Positions 19,714 to 29,610 of a stretch of 64,000 nt of DNA are shown piece after piece. The stretch is taken from NCBI GenBank assembly GCA_023052935.1, contig CM041294.1, positions 82,384,974-82,448,973 on the forward strand. Direction: 5' to 3'. The position numbers and the translations under genes were made by a program. The number at the start of each line of letters is the position of its first letter. Position 1 is the first letter of the stretch. Under the pieces are notes generated by a model that was not told the DNA's origin, searched no databases, and worked only from the letters and a program-made list of their open reading frames with translations. Source of the DNA: Piezodorus guildinii. Its lineage: Eukaryota > Arthropoda > Insecta > Hemiptera > Pentatomidae.

Positions 19714-22700
19714 CTAGAGCGCTTTAATTAATTTGGTTTCTTTTAGGAATCTGATCAGTCTGGTTATGACATCTTCGCAGTCCAAAAGTGACTCTTTGAG
19801 AGCTCGGCCAAGCTTGTACTCCTGCATAAGACTTTCGTAATCCGGGCATTCCTCTATGATATGTTTGACGGTTATGGTTGTCTGACATCTATTGCATATT
19901 GGTTGTGGGTCTTTCGTGATGAGATGAATATGAGTGAGTCTTGAGTGGCCTATTCTTAATCTTGTTAGAGCAGTTTCTTCTCTCCGTGTTGCTCTCACTG
20001 AAGTCTTCCATCGGTGTGTATCTGGTTTTATCTCCTTTAGCTTGTTATTATCTACGGTGTCCCACATCCTTTGCCAATCAGCTTTAGTATCCGAGCGTAA
20101 CCATATTTTAATGTCGGCTTTAATGGCAACTGGAACGATATCTTGTTTACTAAGTGCGGCTTCTTTTGCTGATTTGTCAGCTATCTCGTTGTATTTAATC
20201 CCCACGTGGGAAGGGGTCCAGAGGAATCCGACATCTTTTTTGAGTGTTTTGAGGATATTAAGATATTCGTGGATTTTGGTGACCAATGGGTGATCGCTGT
20301 ATAGTTCCAGTAGGCTTTGTAGTGCTGGGAGAGAGTCACTGCAAACTATATATTTGTCTCCCTCTTTTGACATTATATGGTGAAGTGCATATGATAGAGC
20401 AGAAAGTTCAGCTGTGAAGATGCTGCAATGAGGTGGTAGTTTGTATTTAAAAGTTTGTTCAGATGTAACAACTGCCGAGCCAATATTGTCGTTCATTTTG
20501 GAGCCATCCGTATAGAGAAAAGTTGCGTTTCTATTCTTATTTATTATATCTTGGAATTTCTCATGTAGTATATATGGTGGTGTGGTTTTCTTCCTGAATC
20601 GGAGTAGCGTCATATTGATTCGTGGTACTGCATAGATCCATGGTGGGGTTAGGGTTTCTGGGTTTCGTATATATATTTGATCTATTTCTTCTATGATTCG
20701 TCTATATCTCATTGATAAGGGTGCTGGTTTTGATGGGTTGTTGCTGTAAAGTTGTTGATATTTCGGTCTAAATGCGTATTGGAAAGCTGGGTTTGTTGGT
20801 TGTGTTGCAAGGTTTGTTAAGTAGTTTATGGCTAGTTGATGCCTTCGAAATGTAAGGGGTGGTATACCGGATTCAGCGCATAAGCTAAGGATCGGACTCG
20901 TTCTAAAGGCTCCTGTTGCTATCCTTATTCCGTTGTGGTGTACTGTATCGAGCTGTGTGAGGAGACTAAATCTTGCAGAGGCATATATGTGACTTGCGTA
21001 ATCCAGCTTTGATCGTATTATAGATTGGTATATTTCGAGTAATCTCGATCTGTCCGCTCCCCAGCTAGTGCCAGCTAGTACTTTCATTACATTTAATCGT
21101 TGTGAGCAGCTATCCTTCAGTTTCATGATATGCTTTTTCCATGTGAGTTTCGAATCGACTGCTAATCCTAAGAAGGTACAGTGGTCATGGAAATTTAATG
21201 CTTTATTGTATAAAGTAATTGTTGGAGGAGTACTAGGTTGTTTTTTCCGGGAGAAGAGTACGCATTTTGTCTTTTCTGTTGAAAAAGTGAGACCATTATC
21301 TTGTGACCAGGTTTGTAATTTGTTCAAAATAGACTGGATTATGGCCTTGGTTCGAGGAGTATCCGTATATTGTATGAGTATGGCGAGGTCATCTACAAAA
21401 AGGCATGATTTGAGTGATCGATGGGTGAGTGCATCTTGTACTGAGTTGATGGCAATGAGAAAAAGTGTTCCGCTAAGGACGCTTCCTTGTGGGATTCCAT
21501 TTTCTAAGATTGTTTTCCTGGAAAGTTGGTCTGCTATGCGTACTTGTATGGACCTTTTCTTAAGAAAATTCTGGATGAAGCGAGGTAGAGCTCCTCTGAA
21601 TCCCCAGTCATATAACTGTTTTAATATGGATGGTCGCCAAACGGTGTCAAATGCTTTGTCCACATCAAAGAAAATACCTAAGCATTCACGTTTCCTAATG
21701 AAGGTATTTAATATTTCGGCTTCAAGTGCAGTGAGATGATCAACAGTTGACCTTCCTTTTCTTTGCCCGCATTGAATGTCTGCCAGGAGGTTGTTCTTTT
21801 CGATGTACCATAGAAGACGCTTATTTATAATTTTTTCCATGAGTTTGCAAAGGCAGCATGTTAGAGATACAGGTCGGTAATTTTTTAGTTCTAATTTGTT
21901 CTTTCCTGGCTTCAGGATAGGTATGACTATGGATTCTTGCCATTTTTCTGGTAGTTCACCTTCTAGCCATATCCTGTTAAAAAATCTGAGTAAGTATTTC
22001 TTTTGATTTGCCGGGATATTTTTGATCATGGAATTGTGGATATAGTCTGGTCCCATAGCGGACATTTTTAAGGAAGATATAGCCGTATCCAGTTCCCATT
22101 CGGTGATTGGTAAGTTGTACGTTTCATTATTATAGGCTCTGTTAATGTCAAATTGTATTGGTTGTTGCTGGTTAATTTTTTGTCGAAACTGTAGGTTATA
22201 GTTCATTGAGGACGATATTTCTTCGTAGTGTTCTGCGAATCTCTCAGCTAATATTGTAGGGTCATATATAATATTTCCTTCTATTTCGAGTGTCGGCTGT
22301 TCATTAGAATATTTTCCTCTGATAGCATTAATTTTTCTCCATACTGTGCGAATGGGTGTGTTTGCATTTATGTTAGTAACAAAGTTGTTCCAGGATTCTT
22401 TTTTCTTGTTTCTAATTAGGTTCCGAGATTGGGCTCTCCATTTTTTAAAGTTGATAAGGTTTTCTGTCGATGGGCATTTTCGGAATTTATTGATGGCTTG
22501 GTTTCGTTTTTTGATTACCTTTTTGCAGTCATTGTCAAACCAAGGTGGTTTCGGAATGGATAATGATGGGTTTGATTTTGGAATTGAGGCTTCTGCTGCT
22601 TCTAATATTTGCTGAGTGATATAGCTATTGTTCTTATCTATATTTTCTTCTTCACGTTCCAGATTAATTTTCTTTTGAAAAATATCCCAGTTAGCTTTAT

Positions 22701-23400
22701 TGACAGCCCACTGCCAAGATCGTCTTCCATCACAATTTCTGCCAAACATTTTCATTAAGATAGGGAAATGGTCAGAATTGTGAGGGTCGTGTAGTACTTT
22801 CCATTCGAAAAGATTGTAAAGGTTTGGGGAACAAAGGGTTAAATCTATAGCGGTAAGCGTCCCAGTTCTAGGACATAGATGTGTCATTGTTCCTGTGTTA
22901 AGCAGCAACAAATCAAAATTATCCTGTATGCGTTTTATTACGTTTCCTCGTGAGTTATTGTTTCTGTTTCCCCAGCTGGTGTGAGATGCATTTACATCTC
23001 CGAGGATAATGAAAGGTTGAGGAAGTTTATTGATAAGTCGTGTTAATTCATATTCATTAATAGGTTCAGTAGGTGGCAGATAAATGTTGCAAATATGTAT
23101 TTTTATTGTTGTATGAACTATTGTGGTAGTTGCTTGAATGGGAGTGTCTATATTTATCTTCTTTGCTATCAATCGGTTGTGTATTGCCGTTAAAACTCCC
23201 CCACAGGCCCGGTTATCAGTTACTTTGTCCGTTCGGAATATTTGATAGTTTTTAATATTAAATACACGGCTCGGTTTTAGATGTGTTTCCTGGAGGCATA
23301 TTATTTCAGGTTGGTGTTCAGATATGAGAAGCTTTAATTCTTCATGTTGAGAGGTCGTGCCGTTAAGGTTCCATTGCATAATGTTCATATATTTATCCAT
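19714..23400 (-). CDS. ORF2: endonuclease, reverse transcriptase, RNase H, CCHC
   Basis: A 1228-residue polyprotein that nicks target DNA and copies its own RNA. APE-type endonuclease at about 1-230: NLNG (11-14), QETH (E38), GDVNASH (D135), SDH (209-211). Reverse transcriptase at about 480-760: FDVDKAFD (578-585), PQGS (637-640), catalytic FVDD (668-671). RNase H at about 960-1080 with all four acidic positions: YTDGS (D965), AELS (E998), SDS (D1022), IADKS (D1075). A C-terminal zinc knuckle CX2CX7HX4C is at 1169-1185. The start ATG at 23400 lies inside the intermediate ORF: ATGGATAA carries both its first codons and the previous stop, so expression is probably by termination-reinitiation. 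All key residues are present. Insect I elements have the same domain order. Confidence 0.95.
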   Translation of the reverse strand: MDKYMNIMQWNLNGTTSQHEELKLLISEHQPEIICLQETHLKPSRVFNIKNYQIFRTDKVTDNRACGGVLTAIHNRLIAKKINIDTPIQATTTIVHTTIKIHICNIYLPPTEPINEYELTRLINKLPQPFIILGDVNASHTSWGNRNNNSRGNVIKRIQDNFDLLLLNTGTMTHLCPRTGTLTAIDLTLCSPNLYNLFEWKVLHDPHNSDHFPILMKMFGRNCDGRRSWQWAVNKANWDIFQKKINLEREEENIDKNNSYITQQILEAAEASIPKSNPSLSIPKPPWFDNDCKKVIKKRNQAINKFRKCPSTENLINFKKWRAQSRNLIRNKKKESWNNFVTNINANTPIRTVWRKINAIRGKYSNEQPTLEIEGNIIYDPTILAERFAEHYEEISSSMNYNLQFRQKINQQQPIQFDINRAYNNETYNLPITEWELDTAISSLKMSAMGPDYIHNSMIKNIPANQKKYLLRFFNRIWLEGELPEKWQESIVIPILKPGKNKLELKNYRPVSLTCCLCKLMEKIINKRLLWYIEKNNLLADIQCGQRKGRSTVDHLTALEAEILNTFIRKRECLGIFFDVDKAFDTVWRPSILKQLYDWGFRGALPRFIQNFLKKRSIQVRIADQLSRKTILENGIPQGSVLSGTLFLIAINSVQDALTHRSLKSCLFVDDLAILIQYTDTPRTKAIIQSILNKLQTWSQDNGLTFSTEKTKCVLFSRKKQPSTPPTITLYNKALNFHDHCTFLGLAVDSKLTWKKHIMKLKDSCSQRLNVMKVLAGTSWGADRSRLLEIYQSIIRSKLDYASHIYASARFSLLTQLDTVHHNGIRIATGAFRTSPILSLCAESGIPPLTFRRHQLAINYLTNLATQPTNPAFQYAFRPKYQQLYSNNPSKPAPLSMRYRRIIEEIDQIYIRNPETLTPPWIYAVPRINMTLLRFRKKTTPPYILHEKFQDIINKNRNATFLYTDGSKMNDNIGSAVVTSEQTFKYKLPPHCSIFTAELSALSYALHHIMSKEGDKYIVCSDSLPALQSLLELYSDHPLVTKIHEYLNILKTLKKDVGFLWTPSHVGIKYNEIADKSAKEAALSKQDIVPVAIKADIKIWLRSDTKADWQRMWDTVDNNKLKEIKPDTHRWKTSVRATRREETALTRLRIGHSRLTHIHLITKDPQPICNRCQTTITVKHIIEECPDYESLMQEYKLGRALKESLLDCEDVITRLIRFLKETKLIKAL

Positions 23401-24379
23401 ATTTGTGATCTTTGGAGTAATTATATGTGAGCAAAAATACTAACATTAGGACAGTAAAAAGTATTTCTTCCCCCCTCCTCATTTCAATTAATTTAAATGT
23501 TTTTATATAGATTGTAGTATTTGCAAAATTTTCTGAAATAATGTAAATTTTTGATAGTGAAAACGCAATAAATACGTAAGTCCTTGATTCTCTATTGATA
23601 TATAAATAGTAATGTATTGCTTGATAATAATAATCCCCCATAAGTAGACTATAAAATAATATGTTTATACAACAATAAAATGACTCTATATAACAACATT
23701 CTATAAAATAATAAAATATGATATAATAAGAAGATGCTATGAAATAACAAAAAGCCATAAAATAACATAATATAAAATCACGACATGCATAAAATAAGAA
23801 GACGTACAAGGTGATAAAAGATATATTCTCATAAGCATTTACACTCATATACGTACTTATAGATGTATTATTATAAGCACAAATACGCACGTATACAGAC
23901 ATATAAGTAATCATTCTAGACATGTACAGCTTTGCATTCAAAAGTACATAGATCTTCGCGTTTGCGTTCAAATACTCATGTCCGCAAAATTTAGAAATTA
24001 TTAAAAATATTAATAGAACAAGGGAAACATATTTTTCCAGAGTTAATGTAAAATATTGTTTATTTTGCTTATAATTGATTAAAGGTAGGTTGTGGTGTTT
24101 GTTGTCTACAGTAGTATTGAATGAAGCGTTATTGTTTATTGTTATGTCTGATAAGAATGAATAGATACCTTGGTAGCTGTAAATATTGTTGTTATTGTTA
24201 TTGTTAGTGGTGTATTGGTTAGTTTCCTTTAATTTATGTCTATTAGTATTTATGCGAAAATATTTGAAGTAACAAAAATATATGTCTATTGTAGGGTAGT
24301 GGATAGTGGTATAATATTTTATTTTAAAGTGTTTTTTATATGCGTGAATCCTAATTAATTCTATATTGTTATTAGTCAT
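23393..24379 (-). CDS. Intermediate ORF: predicted membrane protein, unknown
   Basis: A 328-residue open frame fills the whole gap between ORF1 and ORF2. Its ATG overlaps the ORF1 stop as TAATG (24381-24377). Its stop lies 8 nt inside ORF2 (ATGGATAA, 23400-23393). Residues about 30-110 are Asn/Tyr-rich with a 7-Asn run. A hydrophobic segment is near 115-132 (YVSLVLLIFLII). A long aromatic/Cys-rich hydrophobic tract is near 190-255 (FILCYFMAFCYFIA, YYIIFYYFIECCYIE). A last hydrophobic helix is near 305-320 (LFTVLMLVFLLTYNY). At this base composition an accidental 328-codon frame is improbable, but the 190-255 tract comes from a degenerate TATTTTAT-type internal repeat, so part of the openness may be compositional. 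I recognise no family. Alternative: an unusually open spacer used only for coupling. Confidence 0.5.
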   Translation of the reverse strand: MTNNNIELIRIHAYKKHFKIKYYTTIHYPTIDIYFCYFKYFRINTNRHKLKETNQYTTNNNNNNNIYSYQGIYSFLSDITINNNASFNTTVDNKHHNLPLINYKQNKQYFTLTLEKYVSLVLLIFLIISKFCGHEYLNANAKIYVLLNAKLYMSRMITYMSVYVRICAYNNTSISTYMSVNAYENISFITLYVFLFYACRDFILCYFMAFCYFIASSYYIIFYYFIECCYIESFYCCINILFYSLLMGDYYYQAIHYYLYINRESRTYVFIAFSLSKIYIISENFANTTIYIKTFKLIEMRRGEEILFTVLMLVFLLTYNYSKDHKYG

Positions 24380-25617
24380 TAAGTTTTTTTAGTTTTCCGG
24401 TTTCCCTGTTTTTTGTTATTAACGACAGTAAATTCTCTCTCAGTGCTCTCGTCTACAGTCATCGATGTACCTTCGGCCTTATCAGATGGTGGAAGTGGAG
24501 GGGGGCCGTCGCTCCTATACTTGGAACTACTAGGTGTAGGCTCGGCCGGTAGGTTCGCTAGCGGCGCGTCCGCTGGGAGAGTGGGGAGGAGGGGAGGAGG
24601 ATTAGGAGGGAGGGGGAGGAGGGAGGGAGTGGGATTAGGGGGGAGGTGAGTTTCGGGATTTGCTAAAGTATTTTGGTTTTCAATGTTGTTTTCTCCAATG
24701 ATATCTAATGAAACGGTTTGAATGCCGATATCTTTTTTTTCCGTGTTGTAAGATTTTGTTTTCGCAATTTCAGAAAATGATTTTTTAAATGTTGATGGAT
24801 TTTGTTCTTTGTATATTTTTTTTGCTTCATTTAGGGATATTTTATTAACAGATTGAATCGATTTGATTTCTTTTTCCATAATGAAAATAGGACACGTACG
24901 GTCTAGCGCATGGTGCTCTCCGTAACAGTTGGCACACCTGGGCGGCCGCGTGCACTTAACATCTCCGTGTTTGTTTTCCCCGCATTGTATACATTTAGGC
25001 GTTTGCTTGCAATCCCTAGTAGGATGATTGAAACCTAAACAATTGAAACATCTGTATGGTGGGGGATTATAATGGAGTACTTTGACCGTATAATAGCCTA
25101 TTTTTAATTCTTCTGGGATTCTCGGTGATGGGAATGTTATGATGTAAGAGTTGGTTAATATTTCATTTCCATTCTTTTTAATTTTTATTCTTGTTATATC
25201 CGTTATTTCAGTAGATAATTCGTTTTTAATTTCTTCAATTTCAAGAAATTGAAGGTCATGACATCTAATCACTCCTTTGCTAAAATTCAAAGTATTATGG
25301 GGGGTTACCTGTATGGGGAACTGGCCCCCGAAGTTTTTACATTTCAATAACTCTTCCGATTGTTTCCCACTTTTTGTTTCAATAAGTAGTGTCCCATTTT
25401 TTAGTTTTTTAATCATTTTTAAGTCACCTACCAAATTTGATAGAAATTTATTAATAAAGAACGGGGATACTTTTTGAAAATTTTGTTCATCCTCACTTTC
25501 TAAAATTAGAAAGGAGGGACAAATTTGAGAATTCGCATTCTCGGGTATTAATTTAATTCTCCCTCGCGGTCTTTTTCGTTTAGCCTTTGGGCTATTAAGA
25601 TCTATGGGGTCACCCAT
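24379..25617 (-). CDS. ORF1: nucleocapsid-like protein with three zinc knuckles
   Basis: A 412-residue RNA-binding protein expected to package the LINE RNA. A basic N-terminus (KAKRKRPRGR, 11-20) precedes a folded region at about 45-185, probably RRM-like. Three CCHC knuckles follow: CX2CX4HX4C at 190-203 (CFNC), CX2CX4HX4C at 209-222 (CIQC), and a third at 228-242 (CANC) with the longer CX2CX3HX6C spacing. A proline-rich low-complexity stretch covers about 320-370, and the C-terminus is basic. Three knuckles of this kind are the usual ORF1 signature of the I and Jockey groups. The ATG at 25617 follows the 5' UTR with no upstream in-frame extension needed. Intact. Confidence 0.92.
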   Translation of the reverse strand: MGDPIDLNSPKAKRKRPRGRIKLIPENANSQICPSFLILESEDEQNFQKVSPFFINKFLSNLVGDLKMIKKLKNGTLLIETKSGKQSEELLKCKNFGGQFPIQVTPHNTLNFSKGVIRCHDLQFLEIEEIKNELSTEITDITRIKIKKNGNEILTNSYIITFPSPRIPEELKIGYYTVKVLHYNPPPYRCFNCLGFNHPTRDCKQTPKCIQCGENKHGDVKCTRPPRCANCYGEHHALDRTCPIFIMEKEIKSIQSVNKISLNEAKKIYKEQNPSTFKKSFSEIAKTKSYNTEKKDIGIQTVSLDIIGENNIENQNTLANPETHLPPNPTPSLLPLPPNPPPLLPTLPADAPLANLPAEPTPSSSKYRSDGPPPLPPSDKAEGTSMTVDESTEREFTVVNNKKQGNRKTKKT

Positions 25618-25880
25618 AGAAAAAGTAAGTAATATGTAATTGAAAACTAAAAGAAACTATCACTCACACAAAAATAAAATAAAATAAAATAATAATAGTA
25701 AAAGAGAAATGAAGAATAGAGAAAAGAAATATATAATTATCCTTATAATTCGTAAAAAGAAAATCTAATTTAAAGAAAACATAGAAATAGAAGAAAAGAA
25801 GAAAGAAAGTTTTAGTCTTATCTGAAACTCGAGCTCCACGTCTTCTCTCTTCGAATGCTGAAACCAGACATTTCTTCGTC
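25618..25880 (-). promoter_or_regulatory. Probable 5' UTR with internal promoter elements
   Basis: A-rich leader. AGACGTG (25843-25837) is an exact match to the downstream promoter element used by internal Pol II promoters of Drosophila LINEs. TCAGC near 25860 is the nearest initiator-like sequence, but the spacing to AGACGTG is only about 17 nt rather than the usual 28, so the start site is unresolved. CAGAC...GTCTG could form a small hairpin at the presumed 5' end. Confidence 0.45.
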
Positions 25881-26127
25881 TGTTATTGCATTTTGAAAAC
25901 GAACAAAACAAATACTATGCAATGCAGAAAATCCTGAAAGACAGTAGGAAAATTTTAATGATAAACATTATATAATACACCATAAAGCTACTAGCAGACG
26001 ATTTAATTCCATAGTTTTAATAAATCTTGTAGCAAATGAAATATTAAAAGTTTTCATAAACATTCCATTTATTTTCCATAAGAACATCGGAAATATTTTA
26101 AAGTTAGGAATTTTTTTTTTTTTAATT

Positions 26128-26346
26128 TCACTTACCTATATATTAAATAAAGGAAAGTATTGCTAATATGAATATTTTTAATTAAAATTTTCACCGGAAT
26201 TACACGTTTTAGTGTCCCCTGAGTCCAAGTCCAAGCTAAAGGCTTTAGAACAAATATTATCTTATACAGAAGCTTGTAAAAGTTAATAGAGAGTGATGAA
26301 AAACCGGTAAACCTAACTGATTATTATTACAGATAATAATATAATT
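26128..26346 (+). repeat. MR1 repeat copy with internal deletion
   Basis: Starts CACTTACCTATATATT, passes GTCCCCTGAGTCCAAGT, then jumps to the distal block TTATCTTATACAGAAGCTTG...CAGATAATAATATA. It ends where the next MR1 copy begins. Confidence 0.75.
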
Positions 26347-26903
26347 ACTTTCACTTACTATATATAGTAAGGGAAAGTATTGCGATTGTGAAAATTTTCG
26401 AATTCCAGTTTTCAACGGAAACACGCGTTTTAGGGTCCCCTGAGTCCAAATAACCAAGTCAAAAAGGTGTGTGTGTGTGAGTGTCCGTGTGTGGTAACTC
26501 CCGGACGGAAACGAAAAGTCCTATGAAACTGAAATTTTATATTTAAGACAACTATACGCACGAGACGTTACAAAACCTTTTTCATCTAAATGAGCTTACC
26601 AGAAGTGCCACTTTATACCATGCATTTTGCACCTTTTTATGATTTTCTCAAAAATGGTTCCGACGATTTTGATTAAACTCGCTATATCGATGTAAAATTC
26701 AATAGGCTTTAATATCATGTAGCTTTCTATTCTGATTAAAATGGTCGAACAGGGCTTAAATGCCGATATTTTACATTTTTTAATAAAACACATGTTTTTG
26801 TAGAAATTCAATTAAATTAATTCTTTATTAGTTTACTGAAATTTATCTGTAATTGTATATGAAAATTCTTTAATTTATTTTTAAAATGGATGTAAGTGAA
26901 AGT
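26347..26903 (+). repeat. MR1 repeat copy, 557 bp between 12-bp inverted ends
   Basis: ACTTTCACTTAC (26347-26358) and its perfect complement GTAAGTGAAAGT (26892-26903) bound the copy. The interior holds GTCCCCTGAGTCCAAATAACCAAGTC, GCATTTTGCACC and AATAAAACACATG blocks. It lacks the central block seen in the 37-kb and 28-kb copies. No ORF. Confidence 0.8.
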
Positions 26904-27483
26904 CGTGTGTTGTCTGAACCAAATTTTTTACATCTCTAACTGTATTTAGAAATTATTAAATTGATTTCAACAACGGAGGTAAAAACCATATGACCTTTTT
27001 GTACAATTTATTTCATTGTAATAATATTCTAAACAGCTAATAAATGAAATAATTGTAGTCTAAATATTTTTTTTATGGCCAAGTTTTCAATTAAAATAAT
27101 TATTTAATCACTTCGCAGAAAGAAAAAAATTGCGTAGGAAGTGATGAAGCCTAGATTATACAGAGATGGTTCCAAAATTAGATACTAAAAGGTTGAGGTA
27201 TAATTAGTCGAAGAATAATCAACTTAATTCCGAGTCATTCGCCATTATGGAAATCAAACCATACTTTTCTTCTACTGGGGGATTAATAATTTATTTTAAA
27301 TTATAACGAAATTATACAATCAAGTTAATATTTATTTATTTCATAGTAGTTAGGAAGCTCATTTGAGATTAAATTACATATTGAATTAATATCCAGATAC
27401 TTTTTTTTTATATAATCGTAAATGAAAATTCAGTGCACGAATAACATAGTTTTCGCCTTTTTTGCGGGTTAGAATAAATTATA
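26904..27483. other. Unassigned AT-rich sequence
   Basis: The first 30 bp (CGTGTGTTGTCTGAACCAAATTTTT) extend the MR1 family consensus; the rest is unassigned. Confidence 0.45.
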
Positions 27484-28495
27484 ATAAATACCTTTAACAC
27501 TTTCATTTATCATATATGAAATATAAACGGATTTCACTTCGATTACAGAAAATAATTGGAATCGTCTTAAAAGAAGATGGCCCCGAGACCTTCTGATGTA
27601 GAATATTTTTTATTGTGTCGCCAAGGGTTATTTTCTCTTCAATGTGTATCATGAAAATTTTCGAATTTTAACTGAAATACAAGTTTTAGTGACCCCTGAG
27701 TCCAAATAACCAAATCACGCAAAAAGTTGTATGTGTTTTTAGTTCGTCTGACCCTGTGTTTTTGAGTGATAAGTCTATCACGAAATGAAAAGTCATACAA
27801 TACTGAAATTTCATATTTATACGCCCGAGATTTCACACTAACTTTTTCATTCAAAATCAGCTAACCAAAAGAGCCACTTTATACCATGCATTTTGCACTT
27901 TTTTGCGATTTTCTTAAAAAACGGCTCTATTACATTCGCAATATCGATTTAAAATGTAATGGGTTTTAACGTAAAATTGGTTTTATTTTTTTTTAAATAG
28001 TCTGACAGGGCTTAAATGTAGATTTTTAAATTTTCTTCTTCTATAGTACCTTTAATTTTGTATATTCTATAAAAATAGCCATATTATCTTGTTACCATTG
28101 ATGAAAAACAGGTAAATATATAAGTTGAACGGATTCGATATCCAAATAAAGGAGAAAACTGAAAAAATGTATTTTTTTAATGTAATTTTTTGTTTTTGAA
28201 CATAAGAACAGTAATATACATGTGTAATATACTGTTGGAATGCTAAAAAATTTATCAAAAATATTATCCAATTCACAAGCTTGGAAACGTTAATAAAACA
28301 TGATGAAAAGCCGATAAAACTAACTGTTTATTATTACAGATAATAATATATTTTTTTAATAAAACACATGTTTTTGTAGAAATTCAATTTAATTAATTCT
28401 TTAATGGTTTCACTCATTTTTATTTCTAACAGTATTTGAAAATTCTTTAATCCATTTTAAAAACGGAGGTAAATGGATGTCGTGTGTTGCTCGCA
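27484..28495 (+). repeat. MR1 repeat copy interrupted by a Jockey fragment
   Basis: MR1 start (ACTTTCATTTATCATATATGAAATATAA) is cut at about 27564 and resumes at about 27649 (TCATGAAAATTTTCGAATTT). It continues to the end AACGGAGGTAAATGG...TCGTGTGTTGCTCGCACCAGATTTTT. One of the longer MR1 copies. Confidence 0.75.
27564..27648 (+). mobile_element. Very short Jockey 3' fragment
   Basis: GTCTTAAAAGAAGATGGCCCCGAGACCTTC corresponds to the RLKRRWPRDLL end, followed by the CCAAGGGTTATTTTCTCTTC 3' UTR block. Confidence 0.8.
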
Positions 28496-28727
28496 CCAGA
28501 TTTTTAATAACTTGCAAGTTGATAACTTCGAGAAATTTACTGCTACAGGACAGTTTGGTGATACATCCTCTTCCAACACCGACTTTACATCACTGACAAC
28601 GACTACACGACCGCACCAGGCTTTTACCAAGCCATTAGCTTATCCTTGCAAAAAACAAGTTCCACAGCAGGCACGGCGTATGGAGGTGTGGAATTCAGAA
28701 ACCAGCCAAGTCCATTTTCAATTTTTT
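28473..28727 (+). other. Coding-like block of unknown origin
   Basis: An open frame of about 85 codons with more balanced base composition than its surroundings and an STLT-rich segment (FGDTSSSNTDFTSLTTTTRP). I recognise no domain; clear splice sites are absent and the frame starts in the MR1 end. Could be a decayed transposon or host fragment. Confidence 0.3.
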
Positions 28728-28742
28728 TTTTTTTTTAATTAA

Positions 28743-29230
28743 AATATTGTTGTTAGGTGAAAGGGTTTATTCCAAAAGCAGTGATACAACTTGTGATTTT
28801 GGAAGAAATACTTTCACCTTATGATAATCTGGTATACAAAAAACGAAAAAAAAACTTTCAAATATAAGAAATTATTTCAATGGTTTTGGATTTCTACTTC
28901 GAAAATATTTTTTTATATTTATCTTTGTTCGGCTTGGTATTGTCATAATAGTAATGAAATTCTTTATAATGTTCCAAATATACAAATGCCATATACAATA
29001 ACGAATTGTAAATGTTTTTACAAAGAAAAAATAATACGAGCTTTTAATAGTAATACATGTATTAAGATACTTAGCGACCCAATACTCGATTATAACAGTA
29101 TGATCTTTGTGTATAAGTGCACCAGTTGAAATTCTACTCAAAAAGGGAAAGTCATAAAAAAACTTTAAAAAAACTATTCTAAAGAAGAAATTTTATATTG
29201 AAGTAATATATGTTTAGTTCTTTTACGAGT
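28743..29230. other. Unassigned AT-rich sequence
   Basis: Opposed 102- and 89-codon frames overlap on the two strands; neither is convincing. Confidence 0.4.
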
Positions 29231-29493
29231 TGTTTATTTATTTAACGTCACTAATCGGATGATGCTACAGTGGGGGTCCTAAAATTTGCCTATGCGGGTT
29301 TAATTAGGATGAAATGATTATAGGGATCGTTAACGAGTACCTGACATCGCACAGGTTCGGGACCACCAGTTTTACGTACCCTCCGAAGGACGGCATAAGT
29401 AAGGATTTTTTACTCCCCTTAAAAAATCCTAGGACCACCTGCGGGTTTGAACCCGTGACCTTTGTCTACTTCAACCCTGCTACAGGTGATCCC
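29231..29493 (-). mobile_element. SINE-A, near full length, inverted partner of the next copy
   Basis: Complete block order including B box GGTTTGAACCC and the TTTATTTATTTAACGTCAC tail; a short deletion removes part of the anticodon region. Confidence 0.9.
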
Positions 29494-29610
29494 AGTTATT
29501 TTATGAACATTCAACCTAGTACTATTTTTGTTTTGTTTCCTATAATTGTTTTGTTTTTTTTTCATTTACATAAAAGTTGCTTGGTGATATATTCTTTAAC
29601 AATAGGTTTT

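Larger units (their letters stand above)
19586..25880 (-). mobile_element. Apparently complete I-clade LINE with three ORFs
   Basis: Order on the minus strand: 5' UTR (about 25880-25618), ORF1 nucleocapsid-like (25617-24379), an intermediate ORF (24379-23393), ORF2 endonuclease/RT/RNase H (23400-19714), a short 3' UTR, and an A tail of about 60 nt (19645-19586). The frames are uninterrupted, so the copy looks young and possibly active. RNase H downstream of RT places it in the I group of LINEs. I could not define a TSD because the 3' flank is simple sequence. The exact 5' end is uncertain by tens of bases. Confidence 0.9.

Noticed and set aside
19934..22615. Plus-strand frames of 89-223 codons inside the LINE ORF2 region
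   Set aside because: Antisense shadows of the ORF2 coding frame.
28821..29141. Opposed 102- and 89-codon frames
   Set aside because: Each is the complement of the other in AT-rich DNA; no motif.
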